Notes: a model not told the origin generated them from the letters alone. Counted from the stretch's first letter, positions 27,959 through 38,891 are shown. The stretch: DNA of 59,948 nucleotides from Leptospira biflexa (GCA_020721865.1 DYLW01000007.1:1-59948), one strand, 5' to 3'. Translations and numbers: made by a program.

Positions 27959-30190
27959 ATGAATCGCGATAAGACTTACATACAATTATGGTTATTTGGG
28001 GCATTTCTGATGCCACCCATGGTCTGGCTGCTATTGGCATGGTTTGCGGAAATATGGAGTTTTTCAGAAATGTTTCAGATTGTTTTATATCCAGTGATAT
28101 GGATATACGTGGTTGTTTATCTTGCTTTTGTGGCCATCGGCATCCGCTGGAAACTGGCAACCATCCAGAAATGGTTTCTGGACCCATCGGAGGAAAAATT
28201 AGTAAGAGCCCAGAAACAGATATCGTCGCTGGTTATGTTTTTTTCCGTAAATGTAATTCTGTATCTATTAATTGGCCCCAAGGTGGTAACCTATCATGTG
28301 GATTTTTTAACAGAACGAGAATTCTGGCTGGCAGAAGCGACAGGGCTTCCCATTATATTCCTGTTTGCCGCTCCGTTTTTTATACAATATCTGAAGAATA
28401 TTGAATTATGGACCAAGCCCATCCCATTATCCCGGAAGTATCCATTTATTTCACTGAAAAACAAAATGGCCATGACCCTGGGATTTACCACGTTAGGTGT
28501 TATTTTCCTGATCAGCCTGTTCTCCATTTCCATCATAAACGCCCATGCAGGGGATTCCGGTGAACAGATTTTTCATCGATTGCTGATCAAGGATTTGGTG
28601 GCCTCTGTCATTTCCATTTCCATTATGTTTTTGAACTTATTTTTAATCATAGGTTCCGTGAATCGACCGGTTTCCCAGATAAACCAGATGCTGAATACCA
28701 TGCTCAAAAACATCGGGGAGGGTCAGGCAGATTTAACGGTGAATATTGATGTGGAAAGTCGCAATGAAATTGGGATATTCACCCGGAAACTCAATGAATT
28801 TGTATTAATACTGCGTACCATGATAAATATCATCAAAACCAATGCAAACAGTCTGAGCCGGGCATCCGATAATCTGATGCAGGTTTCCACTAATTTATCA
28901 GAATCCTCTGAAACCATGATCACAGAAGCACAATCAGTGGCCAGTGCCACAGAAGAAATGAGTATGAATATGAATACAGTGGCTTCCACCACCGAAGAAA
29001 TGAGTGTCAATATTGCCTCCGTTGCCACGGCTGCAGAGCAGATGTCCCAGAATATGAATAATATTTCCCGGACGGCGGAAGGGATGACCCGGAATATGGA
29101 TTCCATTTCCAAAAATTCAGAAAACAGCTCACATATTTCCGGTATTGCTGTGAACTATACCAAAAATGCATCCACTTCCATGGATACTCTGGGACTCGCA
29201 GCAGAAGAAATTGGGGAAGTGACAAACGTTATCAAGAGAATTGCAGAAAAAACAAATTTACTGGCGTTAAACGCGACCATTGAGGCCGCCTCCGCAGGAG
29301 AAGCCGGAAAAGGATTTGGGGTGGTGGCCTTTGAAATCAAGGAACTGGCCAACCAGAGTGCCACCGCAGCGGAGGATATTGCCAAAAAAATTAACGACGT
29401 GCAGAAAAACACCCGCAATGCAGTGGAAGTCATACGGGAGGTTTCTGAAATTGTGGCAAAATTGAATCATGCTTCCCAATCCATCAATGATTCTGTTTTG
29501 GGCCAGACTTCCTCCATGGAAAGCATTTCCATTAACATCGCGGAGGCAAATAAAGGAATTGGGAATATCGCCAAATCCGCTCAGGAGTTGACCATTGGGG
29601 CCAATGACCTATCAAAGAATGCTGGTGAAGCAGCCCGTGGAACAGAAAATGTTTCCCAAAGTATGTCATCCGTGAACGGTAAAATCAACCAGAATAAAGA
29701 TATATCCAAAAAAGTTAATTCCTCTGCCCATGAATTGTTTAATATATCAGAGGATTTAAGAAAGACAGTGGGGCAGTTTATTGTGGATCGTGAAGAGCAG
29801 AAGAGAATAAATCCAAATAGTTTTGAAAAAGATATGGCAGAGATAGATTTTTTTATCAGTAACCACATCAACCGGGGAAAGGCATTAAGCGAAATGCTGA
29901 AAACCGGGATAGCTTTTTCCCCCACATCTCATGAAGAGTGTATTCTGGGGAAATGGTATACGGGAGAGGGAAAAATTAAATACGGCAAGCTGGAAGAATT
30001 TAAGGGAATAGGTGTCCCGCACAGGAAACTGCATGAGATTGTATTACAGATTCATACCCTGTTCCAGGAAAACCGCAAAGATGAGGCAAGCCGTTTAATG
30101 CCACACTGGGAAGAACTATCCCGTAATCTGACCCAGAGGCTGAATGAACTGAAAAGAGCAATCAGGAAGCTGGGAGAAAAAAATGTTTAG
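27959..30190 (+). CDS. Methyl-accepting chemotaxis protein with C-terminal CZB domain
   Basis: Multi-TM N-terminus, HAMP-like region, signalling tip [41 protein letters not shown] motif [10 protein letters not shown]...PHRKLHE. Confidence 0.92.
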   Translation: MNRDKTYIQLWLFGAFLMPPMVWLLLAWFAEIWSFSEMFQIVLYPVIWIYVVVYLAFVAIGIRWKLATIQKWFLDPSEEKLVRAQKQISSLVMFFSVNVILYLLIGPKVVTYHVDFLTEREFWLAEATGLPIIFLFAAPFFIQYLKNIELWTKPIPLSRKYPFISLKNKMAMTLGFTTLGVIFLISLFSISIINAHAGDSGEQIFHRLLIKDLVASVISISIMFLNLFLIIGSVNRPVSQINQMLNTMLKNIGEGQADLTVNIDVESRNEIGIFTRKLNEFVLILRTMINIIKTNANSLSRASDNLMQVSTNLSESSETMITEAQSVASATEEMSMNMNTVASTTEEMSVNIASVATAAEQMSQNMNNISRTAEGMTRNMDSISKNSENSSHISGIAVNYTKNASTSMDTLGLAAEEIGEVTNVIKRIAEKTNLLALNATIEAASAGEAGKGFGVVAFEIKELANQSATAAEDIAKKINDVQKNTRNAVEVIREVSEIVAKLNHASQSINDSVLGQTSSMESISINIAEANKGIGNIAKSAQELTIGANDLSKNAGEAARGTENVSQSMSSVNGKINQNKDISKKVNSSAHELFNISEDLRKTVGQFIVDREEQKRINPNSFEKDMAEIDFFISNHINRGKALSEMLKTGIAFSPTSHEECILGKWYTGEGKIKYGKLEEFKGIGVPHRKLHEIVLQIHTLFQENRKDEASRLMPHWEELSRNLTQRLNELKRAIRKLGEKNV

Positions 30191-31538
30191 CAAAAATAGA
30201 TATTATTATCTGAGGGAAAAGATTCTCCAGAAAGCAGGGGAGGCAGGGTATGAACTGAGTCCCCAGGAAAAACAGATTATCCATGGTTCTAATCCGGAAA
30301 GCATGTTCCAGTTACTGGAAAAAATCCTGACACACAGTATTAAGACCAATGTGGAATCCGAGCCAATGTTATTCATAAAGAAATTATTTCAGTTGGAACA
30401 GGAAAAGAAAATATATAATTCGTCCGATTTTGATCTTTATGCGATAAATTCCGGAGACCTTTATGAGAAAATGGAATTCCTGAATAAAATTAAAAATATT
30501 GAAGTTAAATTCTGGAAATCCCTTTCTGATCTGTTTCCATCGGCGGTGTTTGTGGTAGCACCGGACAGAAAATTCAAATATTTTAACAAACAGTTCGAAT
30601 TGATGACGCAGTGGAACGCGGAAGCCATCTGGGGGGTCACAGGAGCCTATGAAATATTCTGGCCAGAGGATCCCAAAAACTGTCCGGTCTGTAAAATCGT
30701 CCGATATTTTGATCATGAAGCCAGAAGGTCAGGAATGGAAGAAACTAAAATTCAAACAAAAGATGGTGGCATTATTCCGGTTTCTCTTTATGTTGTTCCC
30801 GTTTATGAGGAGGATGGGGCTCTCATCCATACTTTTGGGATTGTCCAGAGCCGATTGGAAGAGTTCAAGAGAAGATCAGATTACTTAAACAGGGAAATTG
30901 AACCTATTATTGATTCACTGAGTAAAATTGCCAATAAAAATATCACGGAAAAAATTTCCATGCTCCATGATAATGAACTCAAAAGCCTGGAGGAACCCAT
31001 AAATACAATCATTGAAAACCTGCATGGAATTCTCACATTCATCGCGGATTCTTCTGTTGAGGCCGTCCAATCATCCGAATCCATCAAGCACACTCTGGAA
31101 GGATTCAATAATTGGCACGAAAGCACATTCAAAACAGAGCAGGAAGAATTGTTGGAAATATCGCATAAAATGGAATCATCCACCGGCCGGATTGAGCAGA
31201 TTATTAATCTGATCCAGACCATTGCGGACCAGACCAATCTGCTATCGTTAAATGCATCCATTGTGGCAAATAAAGCCGGTGAGCACGGCCGGGGTTTTGC
31301 TGTGGTAGCTTCCGAAGTACGGCAGTTGGCACAGAAAAGTTATGAGGCTACCAATGAAGTTGCCGGGATTATTGATGAGATAAAAACAAATACCAGAAAT
31401 ATGGCGGATAAGGTAAACATTGCCAATACGGAAAGCAACCGTTTGAAGGATTACATCCTGAATATTTATGAGAATTTTAATAATATAGAAAGCTCACTTA
31501 TTAAGCTGAATGAAAAAATGAAGGAATTTACCATATAA
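30183..31538 (+). CDS. PAS-domain soluble MCP-like protein
   Basis: PAS region [30 protein letters not shown] with NCPVCK, then [40 protein letters not shown]. No TM segments. Confidence 0.88.
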   Translation: MFSKNRYYYLREKILQKAGEAGYELSPQEKQIIHGSNPESMFQLLEKILTHSIKTNVESEPMLFIKKLFQLEQEKKIYNSSDFDLYAINSGDLYEKMEFLNKIKNIEVKFWKSLSDLFPSAVFVVAPDRKFKYFNKQFELMTQWNAEAIWGVTGAYEIFWPEDPKNCPVCKIVRYFDHEARRSGMEETKIQTKDGGIIPVSLYVVPVYEEDGALIHTFGIVQSRLEEFKRRSDYLNREIEPIIDSLSKIANKNITEKISMLHDNELKSLEEPINTIIENLHGILTFIADSSVEAVQSSESIKHTLEGFNNWHESTFKTEQEELLEISHKMESSTGRIEQIINLIQTIADQTNLLSLNASIVANKAGEHGRGFAVVASEVRQLAQKSYEATNEVAGIIDEIKTNTRNMADKVNIANTESNRLKDYILNIYENFNNIESSLIKLNEKMKEFTI

Positions 31539-31539
31539 T

Positions 31540-34500
31540 ATGATTGATTCTGACATGATATCGGACTTTGTGGAAGAATCCAGTGAACTTCTGGATTCCA
31601 CAGAAGAATATTTTCTGGAGCTGGAAAAAAATCCGGACGCAGAAAAAATCAATACGCTTTTCCGTGCCGTGCATACCATAAAAGGGACATCCGGCTTTCT
31701 GGGATTGGAAAACATTGGAAAGCTTTCCCATACCATGGAAAATATCATGGCAAAAATCCGGGACGGCAGTATGAAACCGGATTCTATTATCATTGATGCA
31801 CTTCTCCAGGGTAATGATCTTTTGAAGGATATGATTGGAAATGTCTCTGAAAGCGACCAGAAGGACATTTCCGGAATAGTCCGGATAATGGGGGATATTC
31901 TGGAAAATAAAAAACCGGCATCTTCTTCCACCCAGGAAAAATCAGAAAAAAAGATTCCGGAGGAAAATAAATCTCTGCAGCAGGATAACCAATCGGCCAA
32001 GAATGAATCTTCCGTCCCGGAAGAATTGCTGGATGAGTTTATTTTTGAAGCCGGAAAGTATCTGACCAATCTGGAAGAGATTATTGACAACTGGGACATC
32101 CATAATGCCATCACGCATGAATCTCTTCTCTCCGGTTTGCATGCTTTGCATGCTTTGAAGAGCAGTGCAGAATTTATCGGTTTGGGACATATTGCCTTGA
32201 TTGCTGAATATGGGGAATCCCTCCTTCAGGAAATTAACCGGGAAAATTCACTGTTTATTGCTTATATAAATTATCTGTTCATGATAAAGGATAAAATGCA
32301 GACTTATCTGGACAACATTAATGAGGCGGATCCGGAAGATGCCCAGAATTTCATCCAGATTATCCGGGAAGCTATCCGGGGGGACAGCAAGGGAAATAGT
32401 AATAAAAATGAAAAGAAGGCAGCATCTGAGGATTCTTCAAATAAAAATGAAAATGCCATGAAGGCAGAAATGGAGAAAAATGACTCCATTCGTATTCATT
32501 TATCCATTGTGGACAGATTGATGAGGCTGGCAGGAGAACTGGTGTTAATACGGAACCAGCAATTAATATCATTTCAAAATATTAACTCTGGTTCACGGGA
32601 GATTGTCCAGCGTCTGGATGGGGTGACCTCGGAAATTCAGGAAACCATAATGAAAACCCGTCTCCAGCCGATTGGGAACATAGTGAACAAATTTCCCCGA
32701 TTTATCCGGGAGATGAATAAGAAGCTGGATAAAAAAATTGAGATGGAAATTACCGGTGCGGAAGTGGAGCTGGACCGTACCATCATAGAATCCCTTGCGG
32801 CACCTCTTACCCACCTGATCCGTAATTCCGCTGACCATGGTATTGAGCTTCCGCAGGAGAGAATTCGGGCAGGAAAAAACGAAACCGGCCTAATCTCCAT
32901 TTCCGCATACCATGAGGGCGGATTAATCCATATTAAAATCACCGATGACGGACGGGGAATGAATCTTAAGAAAATAAAGCAAAAGGCTATTGAATCTGGA
33001 ATTGTCAATGAAAATGAATTAGCCACATGGTCAGATAATGAGGTGATCAATCTTGTGATGCGGCCTGGATTCTCCACTGCGGAAAAGGTCAGTGATGTTT
33101 CCGGAAGAGGGGTGGGTATGGATGTGGTAAAATCCACCATTGAACGGCTGAATGGGAGCATAGAAATAAAATCTGTGGAAAATGCCGGATCTGAAATCCT
33201 GATTAAGCTGCCCCTGACCCTTGCCATTATTCCTTCCCTGATTGTTGTCTCCGGAGATTATCGGTATGCCATTCCCCAGGTTAATCTGGAAGAGCTGGTC
33301 ACCATTGGACAGAGTGCGACCTCCCGATTAGAAACTACACAAGATCAGGAAGTCTTCCGTTTACGGGATTTTCTTTTGCCTGTTGTCCGCTTGGATGAGG
33401 TGCTGGCCTCCCCTGAACCGATGAGTCGGGAGAAGAAGATGGATATACTGATGAATTATGCCCCGCATCGGGAAAATGAAACCAGGAATCTGGCTGTGCT
33501 GGTGGCCGGAAATAAAAAATACGGACTGATCATTGACCAGGTACTTGGAACAGAAGAGATTGTTGTAAAACCCATGCATAACGCATTAAAACATTTGAAG
33601 GTATACTCCGGTGCCACCATTCTGGGGGACGGAAAGATAGCCCTGATACTGGATGCCGAAGGCATTGGGAATCATTACGGTGTGAACTACAATGTGAAGA
33701 AGAACGAAAAAGAATACGTAAATGAAAATTCCATTAATGAATCTGTCCTCATCTTCCGTTATGGGGAAAAAGAACAATTTGGTTTATCCCTGCATTTGAT
33801 TTCCCGCATAAAAGAAATTCCCGCTACCGATATCCAGAAAGTAGGTAAGGATGAATATGTTCATTTTGACAATAAAAGTATTAAAATAATACGGCTGGAT
33901 TCCTATCTGCCCATAGATCCCATTGTGGACGAAGAATATTACTATGTTATTCTTTTTAAGCACATAGAAAAACCGGCCGGTATCATCATCTCCGAGCTGA
34001 TTGATATCCGGGACATTGCGATCATTCTGGATGAAGTGTCTTATAAAAAGGACGGAGTTTTGGGGACTTCCATAATAAATGACAAAATCACCATCTTTCC
34101 GGATATTTACAGGGTTATGGAACTTGCCGTACCGGAATGGTTTTCCCAAAAAGAAAAGAAATATTTATATGCAGATAAAAAAGCTCTGGTTGTGGATGAT
34201 TCGTCCATTTTCCGCTCCATGATATCCAAATACCTGCGGGAAGAGAAATTCTTGGTCACCACAGCGATAGATGGAAGGGATGCCCTCCAGAAATGGAAAA
34301 CCGATAAATTTGATCTAATTATCAGCGATTTGGAAATGCCGGTTCTGGATGGTTTTGGATTTATCGCAGAAGTAAGAAGTTTAAAAGATGGAAACAATGT
34401 TCCCGCTATCGCTCTATCTTCTCTCAATAAAGAGGACATAATAGAGAAGGCAAAATCGGCTGGATTTACAAAATATGAAATCAAAATTGAACGGGAACAT

Positions 34501-34545
34501 TTTATCCAGACAGTATATTCTGTGATGGGAGAATTTTATGGGTAA
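31540..34545 (+). CDS. cheA: Hybrid CheA histidine kinase (Hpt-Hpt-HATPase-CheW-like-REC)
   Basis: AVHTIKGTSGFLGL, second Hpt-like LHALKSSAEFIGL, HLIRNSADHGIE, DDGRGMNLKKIKQKA, VSGRGVGMDVVKSTIERLNG. C-terminal REC ALVVDDSSIFRSM...LIISDLEMPVLDG. Confidence 0.95.
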   Translation: MIDSDMISDFVEESSELLDSTEEYFLELEKNPDAEKINTLFRAVHTIKGTSGFLGLENIGKLSHTMENIMAKIRDGSMKPDSIIIDALLQGNDLLKDMIGNVSESDQKDISGIVRIMGDILENKKPASSSTQEKSEKKIPEENKSLQQDNQSAKNESSVPEELLDEFIFEAGKYLTNLEEIIDNWDIHNAITHESLLSGLHALHALKSSAEFIGLGHIALIAEYGESLLQEINRENSLFIAYINYLFMIKDKMQTYLDNINEADPEDAQNFIQIIREAIRGDSKGNSNKNEKKAASEDSSNKNENAMKAEMEKNDSIRIHLSIVDRLMRLAGELVLIRNQQLISFQNINSGSREIVQRLDGVTSEIQETIMKTRLQPIGNIVNKFPRFIREMNKKLDKKIEMEITGAEVELDRTIIESLAAPLTHLIRNSADHGIELPQERIRAGKNETGLISISAYHEGGLIHIKITDDGRGMNLKKIKQKAIESGIVNENELATWSDNEVINLVMRPGFSTAEKVSDVSGRGVGMDVVKSTIERLNGSIEIKSVENAGSEILIKLPLTLAIIPSLIVVSGDYRYAIPQVNLEELVTIGQSATSRLETTQDQEVFRLRDFLLPVVRLDEVLASPEPMSREKKMDILMNYAPHRENETRNLAVLVAGNKKYGLIIDQVLGTEEIVVKPMHNALKHLKVYSGATILGDGKIALILDAEGIGNHYGVNYNVKKNEKEYVNENSINESVLIFRYGEKEQFGLSLHLISRIKEIPATDIQKVGKDEYVHFDNKSIKIIRLDSYLPIDPIVDEEYYYVILFKHIEKPAGIIISELIDIRDIAIILDEVSYKKDGVLGTSIINDKITIFPDIYRVMELAVPEWFSQKEKKYLYADKKALVVDDSSIFRSMISKYLREEKFLVTTAIDGRDALQKWKTDKFDLIISDLEMPVLDGFGFIAEVRSLKDGNNVPAIALSSLNKEDIIEKAKSAGFTKYEIKIEREHFIQTVYSVMGEFYG

Positions 34546-35029
34546 TATGAAGAACCAGTATATCTCCTTCTGGATTGGTGGACGATTTTTTGGGTGCAGC
34601 ATTCTGGATGTGAAAGAAATTAATTCCGAATTTTTTATCACCCGGGTATTTCATGCACCGGAAAGCATGTTGGGGTATGTAAATTTAAGAGGACAGATTT
34701 ATTTAATTATAAATCTCAATCCAATTCTGGGAATTCGCGATGGTTCCATTGATGGGAAAAGAAAAGAAAATGGCAAGCTGATTATTTTCAAAGAATCGAC
34801 AGGAGAATCCTTTGGCATTTTTGTTGATAAAGTGGGGGATGTGCTTTCGGTGGAACCAGAAGATATTGAGGAATTTTCTGCTTTCCGGCAGGATAGCAAC
34901 GAAGAAAATCTGGAAAACTCCAAAGTCATTGGCGGCATTACCAAATTGAAAAATGATTTAATGGTTATTATCAACGCACGAGAAATAATTGCCGACGGGA
35001 GAAAGAATGAAAGCCATAATAGTGGATGA
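34538..35029 (+). CDS. cheW: CheW-like coupling protein
   Basis: SILDVKEINSE, APESMLGYVNLRGQIYLIINL, FGIFVDKVGDVLSVEPEDIEE. Confidence 0.9.
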   Translation: MGNMKNQYISFWIGGRFFGCSILDVKEINSEFFITRVFHAPESMLGYVNLRGQIYLIINLNPILGIRDGSIDGKRKENGKLIIFKESTGESFGIFVDKVGDVLSVEPEDIEEFSAFRQDSNEENLENSKVIGGITKLKNDLMVIINAREIIADGRKNESHNSG

Positions 35030-36050
35030 TTCCATTATTTTCAGAAAGAAAATTCTGGAAATATTTTATTCCATACCGGATATTGACGTAATCCAATCCT
35101 ATTGGAATGGGAAAGGACTGGTGGATTATCTTAAAAAAGATGAAATCATTATTCCGGATCTTGTTACCCTGGATGTGGAGATGCCGGAAATGGACGGAAT
35201 TGAAACCATGAAAGCAATAGCATCCCTGAGGGAAACAAATCCTGCTTTGAAAAAAATGAAAGTTCTCATGGTCAGCTCCATTACCAGTGAGGGAGCCCAT
35301 GCTACTATTACAGCTCTCCAGTACGGAGCATTTGATTTTATTCTCAAACCATCGAATGTACCAGATCCCAAAAAAGAACTCCGATTTTTACTGGAAGAAA
35401 AAATAAAATTAATGCGGGAAGAATCAACCTCTCCTCCCGAAATAAAAAAACGACAGAAAAGTTCTGATATTTCAAGAAAACCGGAGGTAGTGGCCATTGG
35501 AGTATCCACGGGGGGTCCCGCTGCATTAAAAAAGCTTTTACCGGAATTATGTGAAAAAATGGATTTACCTGTTCTTGTGGTACAGCACATGCCACTGGAA
35601 TTCACGGAATCGCTGGCTCAGAGTCTGGATAAACATACCCGGCATAGCGTGTTGGTGGGCCAGCACGGCATGAAGATAGAAAAAAATCATGTATATATCG
35701 CTCCGGGTGGATCTCACATGCTGGCCAAGAAAGGGACGAATTCAATGAATATTGTTATCAATGAAAATCCACCGGAAAACGGCTGCCGTCCTTCAGTGGA
35801 CCCGCTATTCCGTTCCGTAGCTGAAGCATATAATGGGAAATCGGTGGCTGTGATACTTACCGGTATGGGGTCGGATGGTTCCCATTCTCTGGGGGCACTT
35901 GCCCGGGCAGGTTCGCATATTATTGCACAGGACCAGGAAACCAGTGTGGTCTGGGGAATGCCCGGCAATGCGATCTCCACAGGATTTGTGGACTGGGTAC
36001 TTCCACTGGAAAAAATTTCAGAAAAAATAATGGAATACATTGATGGATGA
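35007..36050 (+). CDS. cheB: Chemotaxis methylesterase CheB (REC + esterase)
   Basis: AIIVDDSIIFRK, TLDVEMPEMDGIE, AIGVSTGGPAALKKLLPEL, VVQHMP, YIAPGGSHM, ILTGMGSDG. Confidence 0.95.
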   Translation: MKAIIVDDSIIFRKKILEIFYSIPDIDVIQSYWNGKGLVDYLKKDEIIIPDLVTLDVEMPEMDGIETMKAIASLRETNPALKKMKVLMVSSITSEGAHATITALQYGAFDFILKPSNVPDPKKELRFLLEEKIKLMREESTSPPEIKKRQKSSDISRKPEVVAIGVSTGGPAALKKLLPELCEKMDLPVLVVQHMPLEFTESLAQSLDKHTRHSVLVGQHGMKIEKNHVYIAPGGSHMLAKKGTNSMNIVINENPPENGCRPSVDPLFRSVAEAYNGKSVAVILTGMGSDGSHSLGALARAGSHIIAQDQETSVVWGMPGNAISTGFVDWVLPLEKISEKIMEYIDG

Positions 36051-36867
36051 CAAAACCATAACGGAATTGACTTTCTATCGGATTCGTGACCGCATTCATG
36101 AAATCAGCGGTATTTTTCTGGGATATGAGAAAGAATATCTGTTACGGCATCGGCTATCCGGCATCATCCAGGATAAAAATTTGGAAAATTTTGAAGCCCT
36201 TGCCGATTACCTGGAAAAAAATAATCCGGAAGGATGGAAAAACGATGTTATTTCCGCTATAACCGTGAATGAAACATCGTTTTTCCGGGACTCCCATCCG
36301 TTTATGAATCTGCAAAAACTTGTACAGAATGAATTCCAGGGAAAAGCATTGCGTATATTAAGCATAGGATGTGCCAGTGGACAGGAGCCGGTGAGCATAT
36401 CCATCGCATTGCAGGAATGCAATACCAATGGCGGGATTTCCTATCGCATTTATGGAGTGGATATTGATATAAAAGTAATTGAAACTGCCCGGAAAAACAA
36501 ATACAGGAAGGAAGAAATTCTCCGGGGCGTACCCACCTCCTTTCTGGAAAAATATTTTGTGCAGAATATAGGGGGAGATTATTCCGCATCCGATGTAATT
36601 TTCAATCAGATACAGTATCATACGGAAAATATAATTCGTGGATTGGAGCATTCCATGGAAAAAGAATATGATATTGTTTTTCTCCGGAATGTATTGATTT
36701 ACTTCAAACCGGAAACCAGAGAAAAAGTACTGAAGTATGTACATTCCATAATGGCAAAAAGCTCCTTTCTGATACTGGGTGCTTCAGAAAATATTTATGG
36801 GTATAATCATTTGTTCGCCAGTGTTATCTACGATAAAAGTATATTTTACAGGAAATTATATGAGTAA
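36040..36867 (+). CDS. cheR: Chemotaxis methyltransferase CheR
   Basis: VNETSFFRDSHPF, RILSIGCASGQEPVSISI, GVDIDIKVIETAR, DIVFLRNVLIYFKPETREKVL. Confidence 0.95.
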   Translation: MMDDKTITELTFYRIRDRIHEISGIFLGYEKEYLLRHRLSGIIQDKNLENFEALADYLEKNNPEGWKNDVISAITVNETSFFRDSHPFMNLQKLVQNEFQGKALRILSIGCASGQEPVSISIALQECNTNGGISYRIYGVDIDIKVIETARKNKYRKEEILRGVPTSFLEKYFVQNIGGDYSASDVIFNQIQYHTENIIRGLEHSMEKEYDIVFLRNVLIYFKPETREKVLKYVHSIMAKSSFLILGASENIYGYNHLFASVIYDKSIFYRKLYE

Positions 36868-38830
36868 AGTTCATTTTATCAGTCAGGAAGCGTTGTTTTC
36901 CAAAATGATATCGGTCTATTTTTCCAAACGAGGTTTGGAGTTTTCCAGTGCTGTATCCATAGATTCTTCCATGCCAGATTGCGATTACGTGATAATTGAC
37001 CTTCCGTATACCGAACCGGATCCGGAGATAAAAAGTGAGCTACGCCGGATGAAGGATAAGGGGGTGGGAATCCTGTTTCTGGAGGATAAATATGCACCCG
37101 AAAAAAATCAGTTTTTTGCTGAATGCGGTACTGTAAAAGAAAGAGATTTAAAAGTTCTGGATGAAATAATTGCCATAATAAAAGAAAAGTCCACCCAACC
37201 CGCCCCTGCACAACCGGAAGCAGAGACAAAGGTGGAGACATCGGATAAACCCGCCGAACCCGTACTTAGTGAACATCTGCCATCCTCTCCGGAAACGGTT
37301 GTTCAGCAAGAAAGTGACAATGTTCCACAGCAGGATTCTCAATCTGTCCCGGAAACCGACTCCCCGCCTGGTTCCTTTTCCGGCCTTGAGTTGGATACAC
37401 CAGAAAATGTGGATATCAAAATTCTGATTGCTGATGATGCCAATGCTATCCGTAACTTTGTGAAAAAGATTCTGGTTGCCCACGGCTATGAAGTGGAAGC
37501 CTTTGAAAATGGACGATTGCTGGTGGATTATCTGGAGAACAATGGCCGGGGAGATTTAATCCTTCTGGACAACCAGATGCCAGTCATGGACGGAATAGAG
37601 ACATTAAAATATTTGAAGAATATTAATAAATTGCGGGAAATTCCCGTCCTTTTTCTCTCTGCCATCAAAGAGAAAGAAACCGTAGTTAAAGCTCTGGAAA
37701 TGGGAGCGGATGACTACATGGAAAAGCCATTTAATAATAACGAATTTTTGGCCCGTATCAAAGTTCACGTTCGCATTGAGACACTAAAACGGAGCATTCT
37801 GGAAAAAAACCGCCTGATTGAACTGGAAAAAGAAAAAGCAGATAAGCTCCTGTTAAACACCCTGCCCAAAAAAATCGTGGAAGATTTGAAAAGAGAAGGG
37901 CGTACCTATCCGGAAACCTTTGATAACGTAACGGTATATTTTTCCGATATAGCTGGTTTTACTAACCAGTCTTCACGCCTTGAGCCTGCCTTTTTAATCA
38001 ATGAACTGAATGATATTTTTACCAATTTTGATAATATAATGGAGAAATATTCCTGCGAACGGATAAAAACCATCGGCGATGCGTATCTGGCCGTTTGCGG
38101 TATGCCCATCCCCAACGATAATCATGCGGAAAATATGCTCAATTCCTCCATTGAAATTATTGATTATCTGGAAAAGCGAAACCTGACTTCACAGATCCAG
38201 TGGAAAATCCGGATTGGCATTCACAGCGGAAGAGTGACTGGCGGTGTGGTGGGCATTAAAAAATATATTTACGATGTTTTTGGGGATACCATCAATACGG
38301 CTTCCCGGATGGAATCCAATTCCGAACCCATGAGGATCAATGTATCCCCCGCAACCTATGACATTCTGAAAGATAAGTTCCCTTTCATAGAAAGAGAAGC
38401 CAGAGAAGTAAAGGGCAAGGGTCTTATGAAAATGTATTTTTACGGGGAGCAACCAAACATGGGCATGACCCCAACAATGGAAACCCCGGCAGAAACAACG
38501 CAGAGAGAAATCATTCCATCCAGTGATCCAATCCGGGAGCCGGAAATTATTCCTCCGGAAAAGACAATTTTATCGGAAGAGAATTACCGGGTTTTATACG
38601 CACATTTTAAATCCCGAGAACTGGATAAGGCAATTGAAATCATGAAAGCCCATCCATGGGATGTGCAGGGAATTAAAACGCTGAAATTGTATGGTCTGAT
38701 TTATTATACATTAAAAGATTATTCTCTTGCTGTGGAAAATTGGGAAAAGGCACTGGAAATAAATCCGGGCCAGCCAGATTTAAGAAAAAAACTGGAAACC
38801 CTGAAAGAATTTCTCCGGAAAACCGGATGA
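36860..38830 (+). CDS. Pseudo-receiver / REC / class III adenylate cyclase / TPR protein
   Basis: ATG at 36860 overlaps cheR. REC ILIADDANAIRNF...LILLDNQMPVMDG...FLSA...EKPF. Cyclase VYFSDIAGFTNQSS, RIKTIGDAYLAVCGMP, YDVFGDTINTASRMES. C-terminal TPR-like helices. Confidence 0.9.
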   Translation: MSKVHFISQEALFSKMISVYFSKRGLEFSSAVSIDSSMPDCDYVIIDLPYTEPDPEIKSELRRMKDKGVGILFLEDKYAPEKNQFFAECGTVKERDLKVLDEIIAIIKEKSTQPAPAQPEAETKVETSDKPAEPVLSEHLPSSPETVVQQESDNVPQQDSQSVPETDSPPGSFSGLELDTPENVDIKILIADDANAIRNFVKKILVAHGYEVEAFENGRLLVDYLENNGRGDLILLDNQMPVMDGIETLKYLKNINKLREIPVLFLSAIKEKETVVKALEMGADDYMEKPFNNNEFLARIKVHVRIETLKRSILEKNRLIELEKEKADKLLLNTLPKKIVEDLKREGRTYPETFDNVTVYFSDIAGFTNQSSRLEPAFLINELNDIFTNFDNIMEKYSCERIKTIGDAYLAVCGMPIPNDNHAENMLNSSIEIIDYLEKRNLTSQIQWKIRIGIHSGRVTGGVVGIKKYIYDVFGDTINTASRMESNSEPMRINVSPATYDILKDKFPFIEREAREVKGKGLMKMYFYGEQPNMGMTPTMETPAETTQREIIPSSDPIREPEIIPPEKTILSEENYRVLYAHFKSRELDKAIEIMKAHPWDVQGIKTLKLYGLIYYTLKDYSLAVENWEKALEINPGQPDLRKKLETLKEFLRKTG

Positions 38831-38891
38831 TCTTTCACTAATATTTTTTGACAGCTTGACAAACCAAAAAAATCTGGTTAAGGTAACCATT

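Noticed and set aside
27750-28187. 145-aa minus-strand ORF spanning the queH-MCP gap
   Set aside because: Overlaps the MCP start and the candidate promoter; no family motif and no RBS support.
32637-33227. 196-aa minus-strand ORF in cheA
   Set aside because: Ser/Ile/Pro-rich shadow frame of the CheA kinase core.
38849-38891. TTGACA-like elements before argG as a promoter
   Set aside because: TTGACA and TTGACA-like AGCTTGACAAAC are present, but no clear -10 at the right distance; too weak to annotate.
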